Assembly (NCBI RefSeq): GCF_023195515.1
Contig: NZ_JALPKR020000002.1
Location: 4,379,001-4,443,000 of the forward strand
Direction: 5' to 3'
DNA: 64,000 bases
Source of the DNA: Variovorax sp. S12S4
GTDB lineage: Bacteria; Pseudomonadota; Gammaproteobacteria; Burkholderiales; Burkholderiaceae_C
Shown: positions 18,851 to 29,836 of the stretch, in pieces
Layout: each line of letters opens with the position of its first letter
Numbering within the stretch: position 1 is the first letter of the stretch
Notes under the pieces: generated by a model
Told to the model about the DNA's origin: nothing
Database searches by the model: none
The model's input: only the letters and a program-made list of their open reading frames with translations
Position numbers and translations under genes: made by a program

Positions 18851-18895
18851 GAGGCGAGGAGGCCGGAGGGGCAGGGGCCTGCCCTCGTCCAGACG

Positions 18896-18924
18896 AAGAA
18901 AAAGCCCCGAAGGGCTTTGTTCTT
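18896..18924. terminator. Bidirectional terminator between the helicase gene and bamD
   Basis: Arms AAAGCCC (18901-18907) and GGGCTTT (18912-18918) around CGAA, with A-rich and T-rich flanks on either side. It sits between two convergent genes and can serve both. Confidence 0.8.
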
Positions 18925-18931
18925 TATCGAC

Positions 18932-19741
18932 TTACCAGACCTTCCACCACGGATCGTCCTTGCCTTTGAAACCGCGGGCCAGGTACTCGCTTTGCGGGTA
19001 GTTGGTGGTCAGCACGCGCTGGGCATCGTCGCGCAGGTCCTTCATGCCGAGCGCGTCGTAGGAGCGAACGATGATGTACAGCGCTTCCTCGAGTGCGGGC
19101 ACTTCGCGGTAGTCGGACAGCGCAAGCTGCGCCCGGTTGATGGCCGCGAGGTAAGCGCCGCGCGAGTAGTAGTAGCGCGCCACGTGCACTTCGTACTGCG
19201 CGAGCGAGTTCACGATGTAGTTCATGCGCTGGCGCGCGTCGGGCGCGTAGCGCGATGCGGGGAAGCGCGTCACGAGCTCCTTGAACGACTCGAACGATTC
19301 CTTGGCCGCCTTCTGGTCGCGTTCGGACAGGTCTTGCCGTGTCAGGAACGAGAACATGCCCAGGTCGTCGTTGAAGTTGATCACGCCCTTGAGGTACAGC
19401 GCGTAGTCGAGCGCAGGGCTCGCCGGGTGCAGCTTCATGAAGCGGTCGAGCGTGGAAACGGCGTTGGCCTTTTCACCCGCCTTGTATTGCGCGTAGGCCT
19501 TCTCGAGCTGGGCTTGCTGTGCGAGCGGCGTACCGGCGGCGCGGCCTTCGAGCTTCTCGTACAGGGGCACGGCCTTGTCGTAGGCACCGGAGCCGGCTTC
19601 GTCCTTGGCTTCGGCATAAATGCGGTTGGGGCTCCAGCTCGCCGTCTTGTCGGCGGTGGGGGTGGAGGAGCAGCCGGCTGCAAGCAGCGCTGCTGCGCTG
19701 AGCGCGATCCAAGAGGGGACCGATAATTTGGCGCGAAACAT
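18932..19741 (-). CDS. bamD: Outer-membrane protein assembly factor BamD
   Basis: Lipoprotein subunit of the BAM complex that folds outer-membrane beta-barrels. The lipobox is LLAAGCSS. About 240 residues follow, built of tetratricopeptide-like repeats (NRIYAEAKDEAGSGAYDKA, KAYAQYKAGEKANAVSTLDRFMKLHP, SFESFKELVTRFPASRYAPDARQRM), with the family C-terminal block YYYSRGAYLAAINRAQ. The ATG at 19741 (MFRAKLSVPS) is preferred because it puts the signal peptide at the very N-terminus; the frame is open to 19774. A TATAAT box lies 33 bases upstream. Confidence 0.95.
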   Translation of the reverse strand: MFRAKLSVPSWIALSAAALLAAGCSSTPTADKTASWSPNRIYAEAKDEAGSGAYDKAVPLYEKLEGRAAGTPLAQQAQLEKAYAQYKAGEKANAVSTLDRFMKLHPASPALDYALYLKGVINFNDDLGMFSFLTRQDLSERDQKAAKESFESFKELVTRFPASRYAPDARQRMNYIVNSLAQYEVHVARYYYSRGAYLAAINRAQLALSDYREVPALEEALYIIVRSYDALGMKDLRDDAQRVLTTNYPQSEYLARGFKGKDDPWWKVW

Positions 19742-19755
19742 CACATACGGCTTTC

Positions 19756-20781
19756 GTGAAACAGTTGCCTTCAATTATATCGACCGACCCTCTCGACCTG
19801 GTGCCTGAAACAGCCGAGGCCGACGAGAGCGCCGACCCGGTCGAATCCAGCGAGCTGCGGCCCTTTGCCATGGGGGCCGCCGAGCACGGCCAGCGGCTGG
19901 ACCGCGCGCTGGCCGTCCTGGTGCCGGAATTTTCTCGCAACTATCTGCAACAGCTGATCGAAGCCGGGGCCGTGGAGCTGGAAGGGCGCACGGTGCTGAA
20001 GCCGTCCGCCACGGTGCGCGCCGGGCAGGCCGGCCGCATCGAACTGCGGCCCACGCCGCAAAGCCAGGCGTTCCGGCCCGAGACCATGGACATCGTGACG
20101 GTGCACGAGGACGAGCACCTGCGAATCATCGACAAGCCGGCGGGCCTGGTGGTGCACCCGGCGCCGGGCCATTGGAGCGGCACCCTCCTGAACGGGCTGC
20201 TGGCGCTCGACCCCAAGGCCTCGCTGCTGCCGCGCGCCGGCATCGTGCACCGGCTCGACCGCGACACCAGCGGGCTGATGGTGGTGGCGCGGACTCGGGC
20301 TGCCATGGACGCCATGGTGGCGCTGATTGCCGCACGCGAGGTCAAGCGGCAATACCTGGCCGTCGGGCACAAGCCCTGGGCCGGTGCAGCCGCCCGGCAG
20401 GTCGACGCGCCCATTGGCCGCGATCCGCGCAACCGTTTGCGCATGGCGGTGGTCGATCTGGAGCGCCACGCGGGCAAGACAGCCCGTACCCTCATCGAGC
20501 GGCTGGACAGCAATGCGCAGGGCTGTGCCGTGCGGTGCACGCTCGAAACCGGCCGAACCCACCAGATTCGAGTGCACATGGCGTCCATCGGACATCCGCT
20601 GGTTGGCGACGCGCTCTATGGAGGCGCGCCCGCCGCCGGGCTGGAGCGGCAGGCGCTGCACGCCTTCAGGCTGGCGTTCATGCACCCGGTCACGCAGGCG
20701 CCGCTGGAGTTTCGCTCCCTTCCGCCGGCCGATCTTGTTCATGCGCTGCAGACCTGGGGGCTGGATTACAATCGCGCCTGA
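19756..20781 (+). CDS. rluD: 23S rRNA pseudouridine synthase RluD family
   Basis: RluA-family pseudouridine synthase; RluD modifies U1911, U1915 and U1917 in helix 69 of 23S rRNA. An S4-like RNA-binding domain is at about residues 45-105 (GQRLDRALAVLVPEFSRNYLQQLIEAGAV). The catalytic Asp lies in HRLDRDTSGLMVVA near 168, and RTHQIRVHMASIGHPLVGDALYG is the conserved C-terminal block. The start is uncertain: GTG at 19756 gives 341 residues, GTG at 19801 about 326, and the first 30 residues are acidic and unconserved. It is divergent from bamD, as in many proteobacteria. Confidence 0.92.
   Translation: MKQLPSIISTDPLDLVPETAEADESADPVESSELRPFAMGAAEHGQRLDRALAVLVPEFSRNYLQQLIEAGAVELEGRTVLKPSATVRAGQAGRIELRPTPQSQAFRPETMDIVTVHEDEHLRIIDKPAGLVVHPAPGHWSGTLLNGLLALDPKASLLPRAGIVHRLDRDTSGLMVVARTRAAMDAMVALIAAREVKRQYLAVGHKPWAGAAARQVDAPIGRDPRNRLRMAVVDLERHAGKTARTLIERLDSNAQGCAVRCTLETGRTHQIRVHMASIGHPLVGDALYGGAPAAGLERQALHAFRLAFMHPVTQAPLEFRSLPPADLVHALQTWGLDYNRA
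19774..19779 (-). promoter_or_regulatory. Candidate -10 box of bamD
   Basis: On the minus strand this reads TATAAT, a perfect sigma70 -10 element, 33 bases before the bamD ATG. No good -35 (TTGACA-like) is seen 17 bases further upstream. It lies inside the extended N-terminal codons proposed for rluD on the other strand. Confidence 0.5.
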
Positions 20782-20910
20782 CGGCCCGAGGGCCGCGCCG
20801 GCCACTCGATGCCGGCCTTGCGTTGCACTCGCCGCGTGCCGGCAACGCCTACTCCTTCCATCCCTGTGAGCCAGCGTCCAACAGACGCCTTTTCCCGGAT
20901 AACGCGAACC

Positions 20911-21849
20911 ATGAATACGGCGGATGCCAAGCGCATTCTAGAAACCGCCTTGATCTGTTCGAGCCAGCCGCTGCCAGTGCGCGACATGCGCGTGCTGTTC
21001 GACGATGAGCTGGGCGTGGACACCATCAAGGTGCTGTTGCTTGAACTGCAGGAAGACTGGGCGCAACGCGGCCTGGAGCTGGTGAACGTCGCCAGCGGCT
21101 GGCGCTTTCAGAGCCGGCCCGAGATGCGCGACCACCTCGATCGCCTGCACCCAGAGAAGCCGCCGCGCTACACGCGGGCCGCCCTCGAAACGCTGGCCAT
21201 CATTGCCTACCGCCAGCCGGTCACGCGCGGCGACATGGAAGACATTCGCGGCGTCACCATCAATTCCCTCATCTTGAAGCAGCTCGAGGATCGTGGCTGG
21301 GTCGAGGTGATCGGACACCGCGAAACCGTCGGCCGGCCGGCGCTGTACGCCACCACGCGGCAGTTTCTCGACGATCTCGGGCTCGCCTCGCTGGACCAGT
21401 TGCCGCTGATCGAGACACCGGCCCAGCAGGCGGCATTGGTCGATGCGCTGGACCAGGCCTCGGGCAACCAGCCCGGCCTGCCGATGGAAATTGCGGGCGA
21501 ATCCGATGCCGACGCGTCCGCTGCGACGGACGCGGCGCTCGAAGCAGAATTGACCCTGCCCGGTGCCGAGAGTCCCGAGGCAACGGAAAATCAGGCGCAA
21601 GAAGAGTCGCAGCCCGCCGAGGCGCACGCCGAAGTGCTCGATGCGACCGAAGCCATCGAAGCCATCGAAGCCATCGAAGCGGTCGATGCCGCTGCCGCGC
21701 AATTTGCCGAAGATGCGGCTTCGCCCGAAGAGCCTTCGGAAATCCCCAGCCCCGACGAAGCCGAGCCTTCCGTTGCGCTCGAATCCGAAGAAGTCCCGTC
21801 GCCCGACGAGACCGATCCCCACGCTGTTTCTCCCGGAAAAACCTCATGA
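20911..21849 (+). CDS. scpB: Segregation and condensation protein B
   Basis: ScpB partners ScpA and SMC in chromosome condensation. The start is the ATG at 20911 ([20 protein letters not shown]). The two winged-helix domains cover about residues 1-165, with the family signature [23 protein letters not shown] near 90 and [18 protein letters not shown] near 145. Beyond about 185 a long acidic, low-complexity tail (rich in Glu, Ala, Pro, Ser) makes the protein 312 residues, clearly longer than the roughly 190-200 of compact ScpB. The tail holds a short tandem repeat. Its stop overlaps the start of rluB (ATGA). Confidence 0.93.
   Translation: MNTADAKRILETALICSSQPLPVRDMRVLFDDELGVDTIKVLLLELQEDWAQRGLELVNVASGWRFQSRPEMRDHLDRLHPEKPPRYTRAALETLAIIAYRQPVTRGDMEDIRGVTINSLILKQLEDRGWVEVIGHRETVGRPALYATTRQFLDDLGLASLDQLPLIETPAQQAALVDALDQASGNQPGLPMEIAGESDADASAATDAALEAELTLPGAESPEATENQAQEESQPAEAHAEVLDATEAIEAIEAIEAVDAAAAQFAEDAASPEEPSEIPSPDEAEPSVALESEEVPSPDETDPHAVSPGKTS
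21649..21678 (+). repeat. 9-base tandem repeat in the scpB tail
   Basis: Three tandem copies of GAAGCCATC, encoding Glu-Ala-Ile, followed by a diverged copy GAAGCGGTC. It sits in the unstructured acidic tail of ScpB, where copy number could vary without breaking the frame. Confidence 0.75.
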
Positions 21850-23650
21850 GCCCCTCCGACTCCGACGACGCGGCAATCGTGCCGGTCCAGCCCGAATCAG
21901 AAAAAAAGAGTCGGTCACGGAAGTGTCCAGCCCTTCTTCGGATGCCGATGCTGATGCATCCGCTCCAGTTGCCGGCGAGAGTGAAGCTCCCAAGAAAAAG
22001 CGTGCCCCGCGTCGCAAGAAGACCGTAGAGCCGGCTGCGGAGGGCGAAGCCGCGGCAGCACCCGCGGAAAGCCCTGAGCCGGTGATCGAAGCCGTCGCTG
22101 AGTCGGCCCCCGTAGCGGCTCCCGTTTCGGCGCCAACCCCTGCCGCTCCCGTCAAGGCTCCCGCCCCGGTTGAAGCAGCTGAACAGCGCGAAGAGCGCCG
22201 TGAAGAGGAGGGCGCTCGAGGCCAGTACGACGACGAAGAAGAGGAAGACGAGCCCGACGAGGAAGAAGACGACCTCGACCGCGCACGCCGTGCCGCCGAG
22301 CGCGAGCAGCGCAATGCGCTGCCGCCCGAGCCGATCCGTTTCGCGGACGTCATTTCCGGTCAGTTCGACGCCGACGAGGAAAGCCCCGAAGTCCCGCCGC
22401 TCAAGCGCGTGCTGTTGCCGGAGGCCGACTCGCCCAAGCTGCACAAAGTGCTGGCCCAGGCCGGCCTGGGCTCGCGGCTCGAAATGGAAGCGCTGATTCT
22501 CCAGGGCCGCATCTCGGTCAATAACGAGCCGGCCCACATCGGCCAGCGCATCCAGTACGGCGACCAGGTCAAGATCAACGGCAAGCCCATTCGCTACCGC
22601 ATCGCGCCGCCTCCGCCGCGCGTCATCGCCTATCACAAGCCCGTAGGGGAGGTCGTCACGCACGACGACCCGCAGAACCGCCCGACGGTGTTCCGCAAGC
22701 TGCCGCGGCTGCAACAGGGCAAGTGGCAATCGGTCGGGCGGCTCGACCTGAACACCGAAGGCCTGCTGCTGTTCAGCAGCTCCGGCGATCTGGCCAACCA
22801 GCTGATGCATCCCCGCTTTGGCCTGGAGCGCGAGTACGCCGTGCGCGTGCTCGGTGCGCTCAGCGCCGAAGAAAAGAAGAAACTGCTCGAAGGCGTGCGC
22901 CTGGACGACGGCATGGCCCAGTTCGGCACCATCGAAGAGGGCGGCGGCGAAGGTTCGAACTGCTGGTACCGGGTCACCATTTCCGAAGGCCGCAATCGCG
23001 AAGTGCGGCGCCTGTTCGAATCGGTCGGCCACGCGGTCAGCCGCCTGATCCGCATCCGCTACGGTGCCATGGTGCTTCCGCGCGGGCTGAAGCGCGGTGC
23101 CTGGATGGAGCTCGACGAGCGCGACATCAGCGCTTTGTTCCAGGCCTCCGGCGGCGGCGCGCCGCGCCCGCAGCAGCAACGCGGGCCGGGCGGGCAAGAC
23201 GGTGCCGGAGGCGGCCGCAACGGGCGCAACAAGAAGCGCCGCGGCAACAACCGCAACGCCGGCGGCGCACAGCAGCAGCCCCGCGACATGCGCGACGACG
23301 GCCGCGAAGCGCCCATTCCGAACCCGCTCGGCGACGGCCGGCCGCCGCGCGGTGAGCGCGGGGGGCGTGGCAACCGGGGCGGTGGCGGCGGCGGTAACGC
23401 AGGCATGCCGCCGCAAGGGCGCCGCGGCAACAACAACAATCGTGGCAACCGCCAGGGTGAGGAGCGTCCGCCAAGCGGCGCGAACCAGCCCGATCCGATG
23501 AAGACCTCGCTCGGCTACATCGGCGCCGACAGCTTCTCGCGCCAGCGCAAGGAGCAGCGCCAGGGCCCTGGCCGCCGTGGCGGCGGTCCGGCAGGCGGCG
23601 GCTTCGGCGGGCAGGGCGGCCCGGGTGGCAATCGCCGCCGCGGACGCTGA
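21846..23650 (+). CDS. rluB: 23S rRNA pseudouridine synthase RluB family, with an N-terminal frame break at an A7 run
   Basis: RsuA/RluB-type synthase; RluB makes pseudouridine 2605 in 23S rRNA. The enzyme core has an S4 domain ([21 protein letters not shown]), the catalytic [14 protein letters not shown], and [15 protein letters not shown]. It is flanked by a long acidic Ala/Pro/Glu-rich N-terminus and a Gly/Arg/Asn-rich C-terminal tail, both low complexity. The natural start is the ATG at 21846 overlapping the scpB stop, but that frame runs only 60 codons. One extra A in the run at 21901-21907 (A7 to A8) joins it as [12 protein letters not shown] to the main frame. As written, the core could also start at GTG 21923. 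Full length would be about 601 residues. Confidence 0.88.
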
Positions 23651-23663
23651 AACCCAGCCGCCA

Positions 23664-23706
23664 GCGCAGCCTTTCGCGGGGTTTTCACCAAGGCCCCGGG
23701 CTGCGC
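23664..23706 (+). terminator. Long hairpin between rluB and ndk
   Basis: Perfect outer arms GCGCAGCC (23664-23671) and GGCTGCGC (23699-23706) enclose an inner stem CGGGG/CCCCG. There is no T tract; the following bases are CGGTTAAAAT. It could end rluB transcription by a factor-dependent route or be part of the ndk promoter region. Confidence 0.4.
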
Positions 23707-23738
23707 CGGTTAAAATCAGAGGCTTTGTCGCCGTAGAG

Positions 23739-23756
23739 TGCAACATATTCGTTGCA
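23739..23756. promoter_or_regulatory. Inverted repeat upstream of ndk
   Basis: TGCAAC, ATATTC, GTTGCA: a perfect dyad with 6-base arms, 45 bases before the ndk ATG. A TAAAAT hexamer at 23711-23716 is a possible -10 box. Protein binding is a guess. Confidence 0.3.
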
Positions 23757-23800
23757 GCCGTGACAAAACACTTCAAAATCAAAGCTCAGGAAGCACTTCA

Positions 23801-24226
23801 ATGGCTATCGAACGTACCCTCTCCATCATCAAGCCCGACGCCGTTGCAAAGAACGTCATCGGCAAGATCGTTTCCCGCTTCGAAGCTGCCGGCCTCAAGA
23901 TCGTCGCCGCCAAGCTGGTGCACCTCTCGCGCAATGAAGCCGAGCAGTTCTACTCGGTCCACAAGGAGCGTCCTTTCTTCAAGGACCTCGTCGAGTTCAT
24001 GATCTCCGGCCCCGTGTTCGTGCAAGTGCTCGAAGGCGAGAACGCAATTGCCAAGAACCGCGACCTGATGGGCGCCACCGACCCCAAGAAGGCAGCCGCC
24101 GGCACCATTCGCGCCGACTTCGCCGACAGCATCGACGCCAACGCCGTGCACGGTTCGGACGCTCCCGAAACCGCAGCGAACGAAGTGGCCTTCTTCTTCG
24201 CCGGCCTCAACGTCTACGCACGCTGA
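23801..24226 (+). CDS. ndk: Nucleoside diphosphate kinase
   Basis: A 141-residue enzyme balancing NTP pools through a phospho-histidine intermediate. The catalytic His117 is in [12 protein letters not shown]; the N-terminus [21 protein letters not shown] and [15 protein letters not shown] are diagnostic. AGGAAG lies 6-11 bases before the ATG at 23801, which fixes the start although the frame is open further upstream. The gene opens a long co-directional cluster with rlmN. Confidence 0.97.
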   Translation: MAIERTLSIIKPDAVAKNVIGKIVSRFEAAGLKIVAAKLVHLSRNEAEQFYSVHKERPFFKDLVEFMISGPVFVQVLEGENAIAKNRDLMGATDPKKAAAGTIRADFADSIDANAVHGSDAPETAANEVAFFFAGLNVYAR

Positions 24227-24247
24227 AGCCGTATCCCGGCTGATTTC

Positions 24248-25399
24248 ATGACCACGGCCAACCTGCTCGAATTCGATCTCGAGGGGCTGGCTGCGTTCTG
24301 CGAAAAGCTCGGCGAGAAGCGATTCCGCGCCACGCAGCTGTTCCGCTGGATCCACCAGCGTGGCGCCAGCGACTTTGCCCAGATGACCGATCTGGCCAAG
24401 TCGCTGCGCGAGAAGCTCGCCACAACCGCTCGCGTCGAGGCCCTCGCGGTTCTCACGCAGCACGAATCCAAGGACGGCACGATCAAGTGGCTGTTCGACG
24501 TCGGCGACGGCAATGCCGTCGAAGCCGTATTCATTCCCGAAGACGACCGCGGCACGCTGTGCGTGTCGTCTCAAGCCGGCTGCGCGGTGGGTTGCCGCTT
24601 TTGCTCCACGGGGCACCAGGGCTTCAGCCGCAACCTGAGCACGGGCGAAATCGTCGCCCAGCTGTGGTTTGCCGAGCACTTCCTGCGCAAGCACCTGAAG
24701 CGCGACGAGCGCGTCATTTCCAACGTGGTGATGATGGGCATGGGCGAGCCGCTGCAGAACTACTCGGCGCTGGTGCCGGCGCTGCGCACCATGCTCGACG
24801 ACAACGCCTATGGGCTGTCGCGCCGCCGCGTGACCGTGTCGACTTCCGGCGTGGTGCCGATGATCGACCGCCTGGGCGCCGATTGCCCGGTGGCCATGGC
24901 CGTGTCGCTGCACGCGCCCAACGACGCGCTGCGCGACGATCTGGTGCCGCTCAATCGCAAGTACCCCATTGCAGAACTGATCGAGGCCTGCAAGCGCTAC
25001 CTGGCGCATGCGCCGCGCGACTTCATCACCTTCGAGTACTGCATGCTCGACGGCGTGAACGACCAGCCCGAGCACGCGCGGCAACTGGTGGAACTCGTTC
25101 GCACGCATGGCATTTCGTGCAAGTTCAACCTGATTCCGTTCAATCCGTTTCCGGCCTCGGGCCTGCTGCGTTCGCCGCAGCCGCGGGTGCTGGCGTTTGC
25201 CAAGACACTGAGCGAGGCCGGCCTTGTGACCACCGTGCGCAAGACGCGCGGCGACGACATCGACGCGGCCTGCGGACAGCTGGCCGGCGACGTGAAGGAC
25301 CGCACGCGCGCCGCCGAACGCATGGCCCAGCGCCGTGCCGTGTCGGAGCGGCCTGTTGTTTTGCATCCGGTTCGAAAGACCACCCCCCAGGAGCACTGA
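24248..25399 (+). CDS. rlmN: Dual-specificity RNA methyltransferase RlmN (radical SAM)
   Basis: A 383-residue radical SAM enzyme that methylates C2 of A2503 in 23S rRNA and A37 in some tRNAs. The cluster motif CxxxCxxC is CAVGCRFC with [30 protein letters not shown] follows. The catalytic Cys near the C-terminus that resolves the methyl adduct lies in AACGQL, typical of RlmN. It follows ndk by 21 bases and precedes pilW by 4. Confidence 0.96.
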   Translation: MTTANLLEFDLEGLAAFCEKLGEKRFRATQLFRWIHQRGASDFAQMTDLAKSLREKLATTARVEALAVLTQHESKDGTIKWLFDVGDGNAVEAVFIPEDDRGTLCVSSQAGCAVGCRFCSTGHQGFSRNLSTGEIVAQLWFAEHFLRKHLKRDERVISNVVMMGMGEPLQNYSALVPALRTMLDDNAYGLSRRRVTVSTSGVVPMIDRLGADCPVAMAVSLHAPNDALRDDLVPLNRKYPIAELIEACKRYLAHAPRDFITFEYCMLDGVNDQPEHARQLVELVRTHGISCKFNLIPFNPFPASGLLRSPQPRVLAFAKTLSEAGLVTTVRKTRGDDIDAACGQLAGDVKDRTRAAERMAQRRAVSERPVVLHPVRKTTPQEH

Positions 25400-25403
25400 T
25401 TCA

Positions 25404-26258
25404 ATGAGCATGGCCTTTCCGATGACCACCGCAAGCGCGCAGCGGCTGCTGGCTGCAAGCTTTGCCGGTGTGGCCGTGGCGTTTCTGCTCGGGGGCTGCG
25501 TCAACACGCGGACCACCACCACCAGCCTGGCCGACACCAGCTCGGGCAAGGGCGCGGAGATTGTTACCGAGTCGGATGAGAGCAGCCGCCAGCGCCGCGC
25601 GCGGCTGCGGCTGGAGTTGGCCTCGGGCTACTTCGAGCATGGCCAGAACACGGTCGCACTCGACGAAATCAAGCAGGCGCTGGTCGCCGACCCCAACTAC
25701 GCGGATGCCTACAGCCTGCGGGGCCTCGTCTACATGCGACTCGACGATGCCGGCATGGCCGAAGACAGCTTCCGCCGCGCCATTGCCATCAACCCGCGCG
25801 ATCCCAATGTGCGGCACAACTACGGCTGGCTGCTATGCCAGCAGAACCGCTATGGCGACGCGGCCCAGCAGTTCAGCGCCGCGCTCGCGGTGCCGAGCTA
25901 CACCGACCGCGCCAAGACGCTCATGACCCAAGGCGTCTGCGAGCTCAGGGCCGGACAGCGTCCGGAGGCGGAGCGCAGCCTGATGCAGGCCTACGAGATC
26001 GATGCCGGGAATCCGGTGGTCGGATTCAACCTGGCCTCACTGCTGGCGCAACGCGAGGAATGGTCGCGTGCGCAGTTCTACATTCGCCGGGTCAACAACA
26101 GTCCTTCGGCCAGCGCCGAAACGCTGTGGCTCGGCATCAAGATCGAACGACGGCTCAACAACCGCGAGGCAGTTGCGCAGTTGGGAGGGCAACTGCAACG
26201 GCGCTTTCCGCAGTCCCGGGAGGCAATAGCGTACGAGCGCGGGAATTTCAATGACTGA
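25404..26258 (+). CDS. pilW: Type IV pilus biogenesis lipoprotein PilW/PilF
   Basis: A 284-residue TPR lipoprotein, the pilotin needed for PilQ secretin assembly. The signal peptide ends in LLGGCVN (acylated Cys near residue 32). TPR units include LASGYFEHGQNTVALDEIKQ, AYSLRGLVYMRLDDAGMAE and VRHNYGWLLCQQNRYGDAA; the motif NYGWLLC is characteristic of PilF/PilW. The ATG at 25404 gives the signal peptide at the N-terminus. It overlaps rodZ by 8 bases. Confidence 0.9.
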   Translation: MSMAFPMTTASAQRLLAASFAGVAVAFLLGGCVNTRTTTTSLADTSSGKGAEIVTESDESSRQRRARLRLELASGYFEHGQNTVALDEIKQALVADPNYADAYSLRGLVYMRLDDAGMAEDSFRRAIAINPRDPNVRHNYGWLLCQQNRYGDAAQQFSAALAVPSYTDRAKTLMTQGVCELRAGQRPEAERSLMQAYEIDAGNPVVGFNLASLLAQREEWSRAQFYIRRVNNSPSASAETLWLGIKIERRLNNREAVAQLGGQLQRRFPQSREAIAYERGNFND

Positions 26259-27227
26259 ACGGGTTTCGGAGTTCGGCACTTCCGCGGCACTGCCGCTCGA
26301 GGAAGGCGACATCACGCACAAGACGGCCGGCGACATGCTTCGCGAGGCGCGCGAGGCCCATGGCCTGCATATCGAAATGGTGGCCGCGGCTCTGAAGGTG
26401 CCGCCGCAGAAGCTCATGGCGCTGGAGGCGGACGATATCGATTCGCTGCCCGACCCGGTATTTGCGCGCGCCCTGGCAAGCAGCGTCTGCCGCGCCTTGC
26501 GCATCGATGCCGCTCCCGTGCTGGCAAAGCTGCCGGGAGCGCAGCGCGCACCGCTGGCAACGGCCGACCGCACGCTCAAGAGCAACATCGTTTCCGGCAC
26601 GCCGCGTTGGAACGGCAGCCGCTCCAACGGTCTTCCGTCTCGCGCATTGCTGATCGTCGTCGCTTTGCTGCTGGTGGGGGCAGCGGTGCTGTTCTGGCTG
26701 CCGCAGTCGGCTTTCGACCAGGTCGGTGCCGCCGTCTCGCGCTGGACGGCGCGTGGCGAAACCGAAACAGGTTCGGTCACCGAGGCGCCTGCGGTTGCAG
26801 CGGCGCCAGGCGGAGCCTCCGTGGTCGAGAACACGCCGGTGTCGCCCGTACCGCCTGCGGCAACTGGCCCCGCGACCGCGGCGGCGCCCGGAACGCCGGT
26901 CGCACCTGCCGCACCGGGTGCGCCATCCGCTACGGCCTTGCCCGCGGCCAACGCGGCCGCAACAGTTGCAGCACCTGCTGCCAGTGGTGTGCAACCCCTT
27001 GTCTTCGTCGCGCGCGAAGACTGCTGGATCACTGTGACAGAGGCCGGCGGCAAGCAGTTGCTGCGCCGCATCGTGCAAGCGGGCGAAACCGTCGGATTGT
27101 CTGGCGCGCTGCCGCTGTCGGTGGTGGTCGGGCGCGCATCGGCGGTCGATGTGCAAGTGCGCGGAAAGCCCTACGATCTGAAGCCGGTCACGCGCGGTGG
27201 CGGCGTGGCGCGTTTCGAGGTGACATC

Positions 27228-27231
<4 letters not shown>
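26251..27231 (+). CDS. RodZ-like helix-turn-helix membrane protein
   Basis: A 326-residue bitopic protein. The cytoplasmic N-terminal helix-turn-helix (about 25-95: [51 protein letters not shown]) is of the HTH_25 type; a transmembrane helix lies near 130-150 ([20 protein letters not shown]); a Pro/Ala/Thr-rich periplasmic linker runs to about 248; and a DUF4115 domain ([20 protein letters not shown]) ends the chain. This is RodZ architecture; RodZ links MreB to cell-shape control. It is coupled to ispG (TTGA overlap). Confidence 0.85.
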
Positions 27232-28505
<1,274 letters not shown>

Positions 28506-28520
28506 CACCTCCGCAGACTC

Positions 28521-29831
28521 ATGGCTGAAAAATTGAATGCCGTCAAAGGCATGAACGACATATTGCCGCCCGAATCGGCGCGCTGGGAGTGGCTGGAGGC
28601 CACCGTGCGCGACCTGATGGGGCGCTTTGCATACCGCAACGTGCGCACGCCGATCCTGGAGCGCACGGCTCTGTTCGTGCGCGGGATCGGCGAGGTCACC
28701 GACATCGTCGAGAAGGAGATGTACTCCTTTGAAGATCGCGCCGACAAGCACGGCAAGTTCGAACATTTGACCATGCGCCCCGAGAACACGGCCGGACTGG
28801 TGCGCGCCGTAATCGAGCACAACATGCTGTACGAAGGCCCCAAGCGGCTCTGGTACACCGGGCCGATGTTCCGCCGCGAGAACGTGCAGCGCGGGCGGTT
28901 CCGGCAGTTCCACCAGATCGGCGCGGAAGCCCTGGGCTTTGCAGGCCCTGACGTCGACGCGGAGCTGATCCTGCTGGCCAACGCGCTGTGGAAGGCCATC
29001 GGCTTGACCGACGTGCGGCTCGAACTCAACAGCCTGGGCCAACCCGCCGAGCGCGCGCTGCACCGCGCCCAGCTCATAGCCCATTTCGAGAAGCATGCCG
29101 ACAAGCTCGACGAGGACGGCAAGCGGCGCCTGCACAGCAATCCGCTGCGCATTCTCGACACCAAGAATCCGGCGATGAAGGACGTGGTCGAATCGGCACC
29201 GAAGCTGATCGACTTTCTCGGGGCTGAATCGCTTGCGCACTTCGAGGGACTGCAAGCCATCCTTAAGGCCAACGACATCGCATTCACGATCAACCCGCGT
29301 CTGGTGCGCGGGCTCGACTACTACAACCTCAGCGTGTTCGAGTTCGTGACCGACCGGCTGGGGTCGCAGGGCACAGTGTGTGCAGGCGGCCGCTACGACG
29401 ACCTGATTGCGCAGATCGGCGGCAAGCCGGCGCCGGCCGTGGGATGGGCAATGGGCATCGAACGGGTGCTCGATCTGCTGAAGGAGCAGGGCGCCGAGGT
29501 TGCTGCGCCGGCGCCCGATGCCTATGCCGTGGTGCCCGACGCCGCGTCGATGCCCGTGGTGTTGCGTACCCTGCAGCAGTTGCGCGAGTCGGGTGTCAGC
29601 GTGCAGATGCATGCGGCCACTGCGGACGGGCTCAGCAGCTTCAAGGCGCAGATGAAGAAAGCCGACGCCAGCGGCGCTACCTACGCGCTGATTTTCGGCG
29701 CCGATGAACTTGCGCGCGGGGAAGTGACTCTCAAGTCGTTGCGCGACGGAAGCGGTGCGCAGAGCGCCCGCGCTCTTGCCGAAGTGGCCACCTGGGCCGC
29801 CACCCTACAATCGCCGGCTCCCAACACCTGA
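28521..29831 (+). CDS. hisS: Histidyl-tRNA synthetase
   Basis: A class II aminoacyl-tRNA synthetase of 436 residues charging tRNA-His. Motif 2 is visible as [17 protein letters not shown] and [23 protein letters not shown]; the histidine-specific motifs [16 protein letters not shown] and [12 protein letters not shown] are present; motif 3 includes [15 protein letters not shown]-terminal anticodon-binding domain follows (about 330 to end). The gene lies 15 bases after ispG and 5 before yfgM. Confidence 0.97.
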   Translation: MAEKLNAVKGMNDILPPESARWEWLEATVRDLMGRFAYRNVRTPILERTALFVRGIGEVTDIVEKEMYSFEDRADKHGKFEHLTMRPENTAGLVRAVIEHNMLYEGPKRLWYTGPMFRRENVQRGRFRQFHQIGAEALGFAGPDVDAELILLANALWKAIGLTDVRLELNSLGQPAERALHRAQLIAHFEKHADKLDEDGKRRLHSNPLRILDTKNPAMKDVVESAPKLIDFLGAESLAHFEGLQAILKANDIAFTINPRLVRGLDYYNLSVFEFVTDRLGSQGTVCAGGRYDDLIAQIGGKPAPAVGWAMGIERVLDLLKEQGAEVAAPAPDAYAVVPDAASMPVVLRTLQQLRESGVSVQMHAATADGLSSFKAQMKKADASGATYALIFGADELARGEVTLKSLRDGSGAQSARALAEVATWAATLQSPAPNT

Positions 29832-29836
29832 TACGC

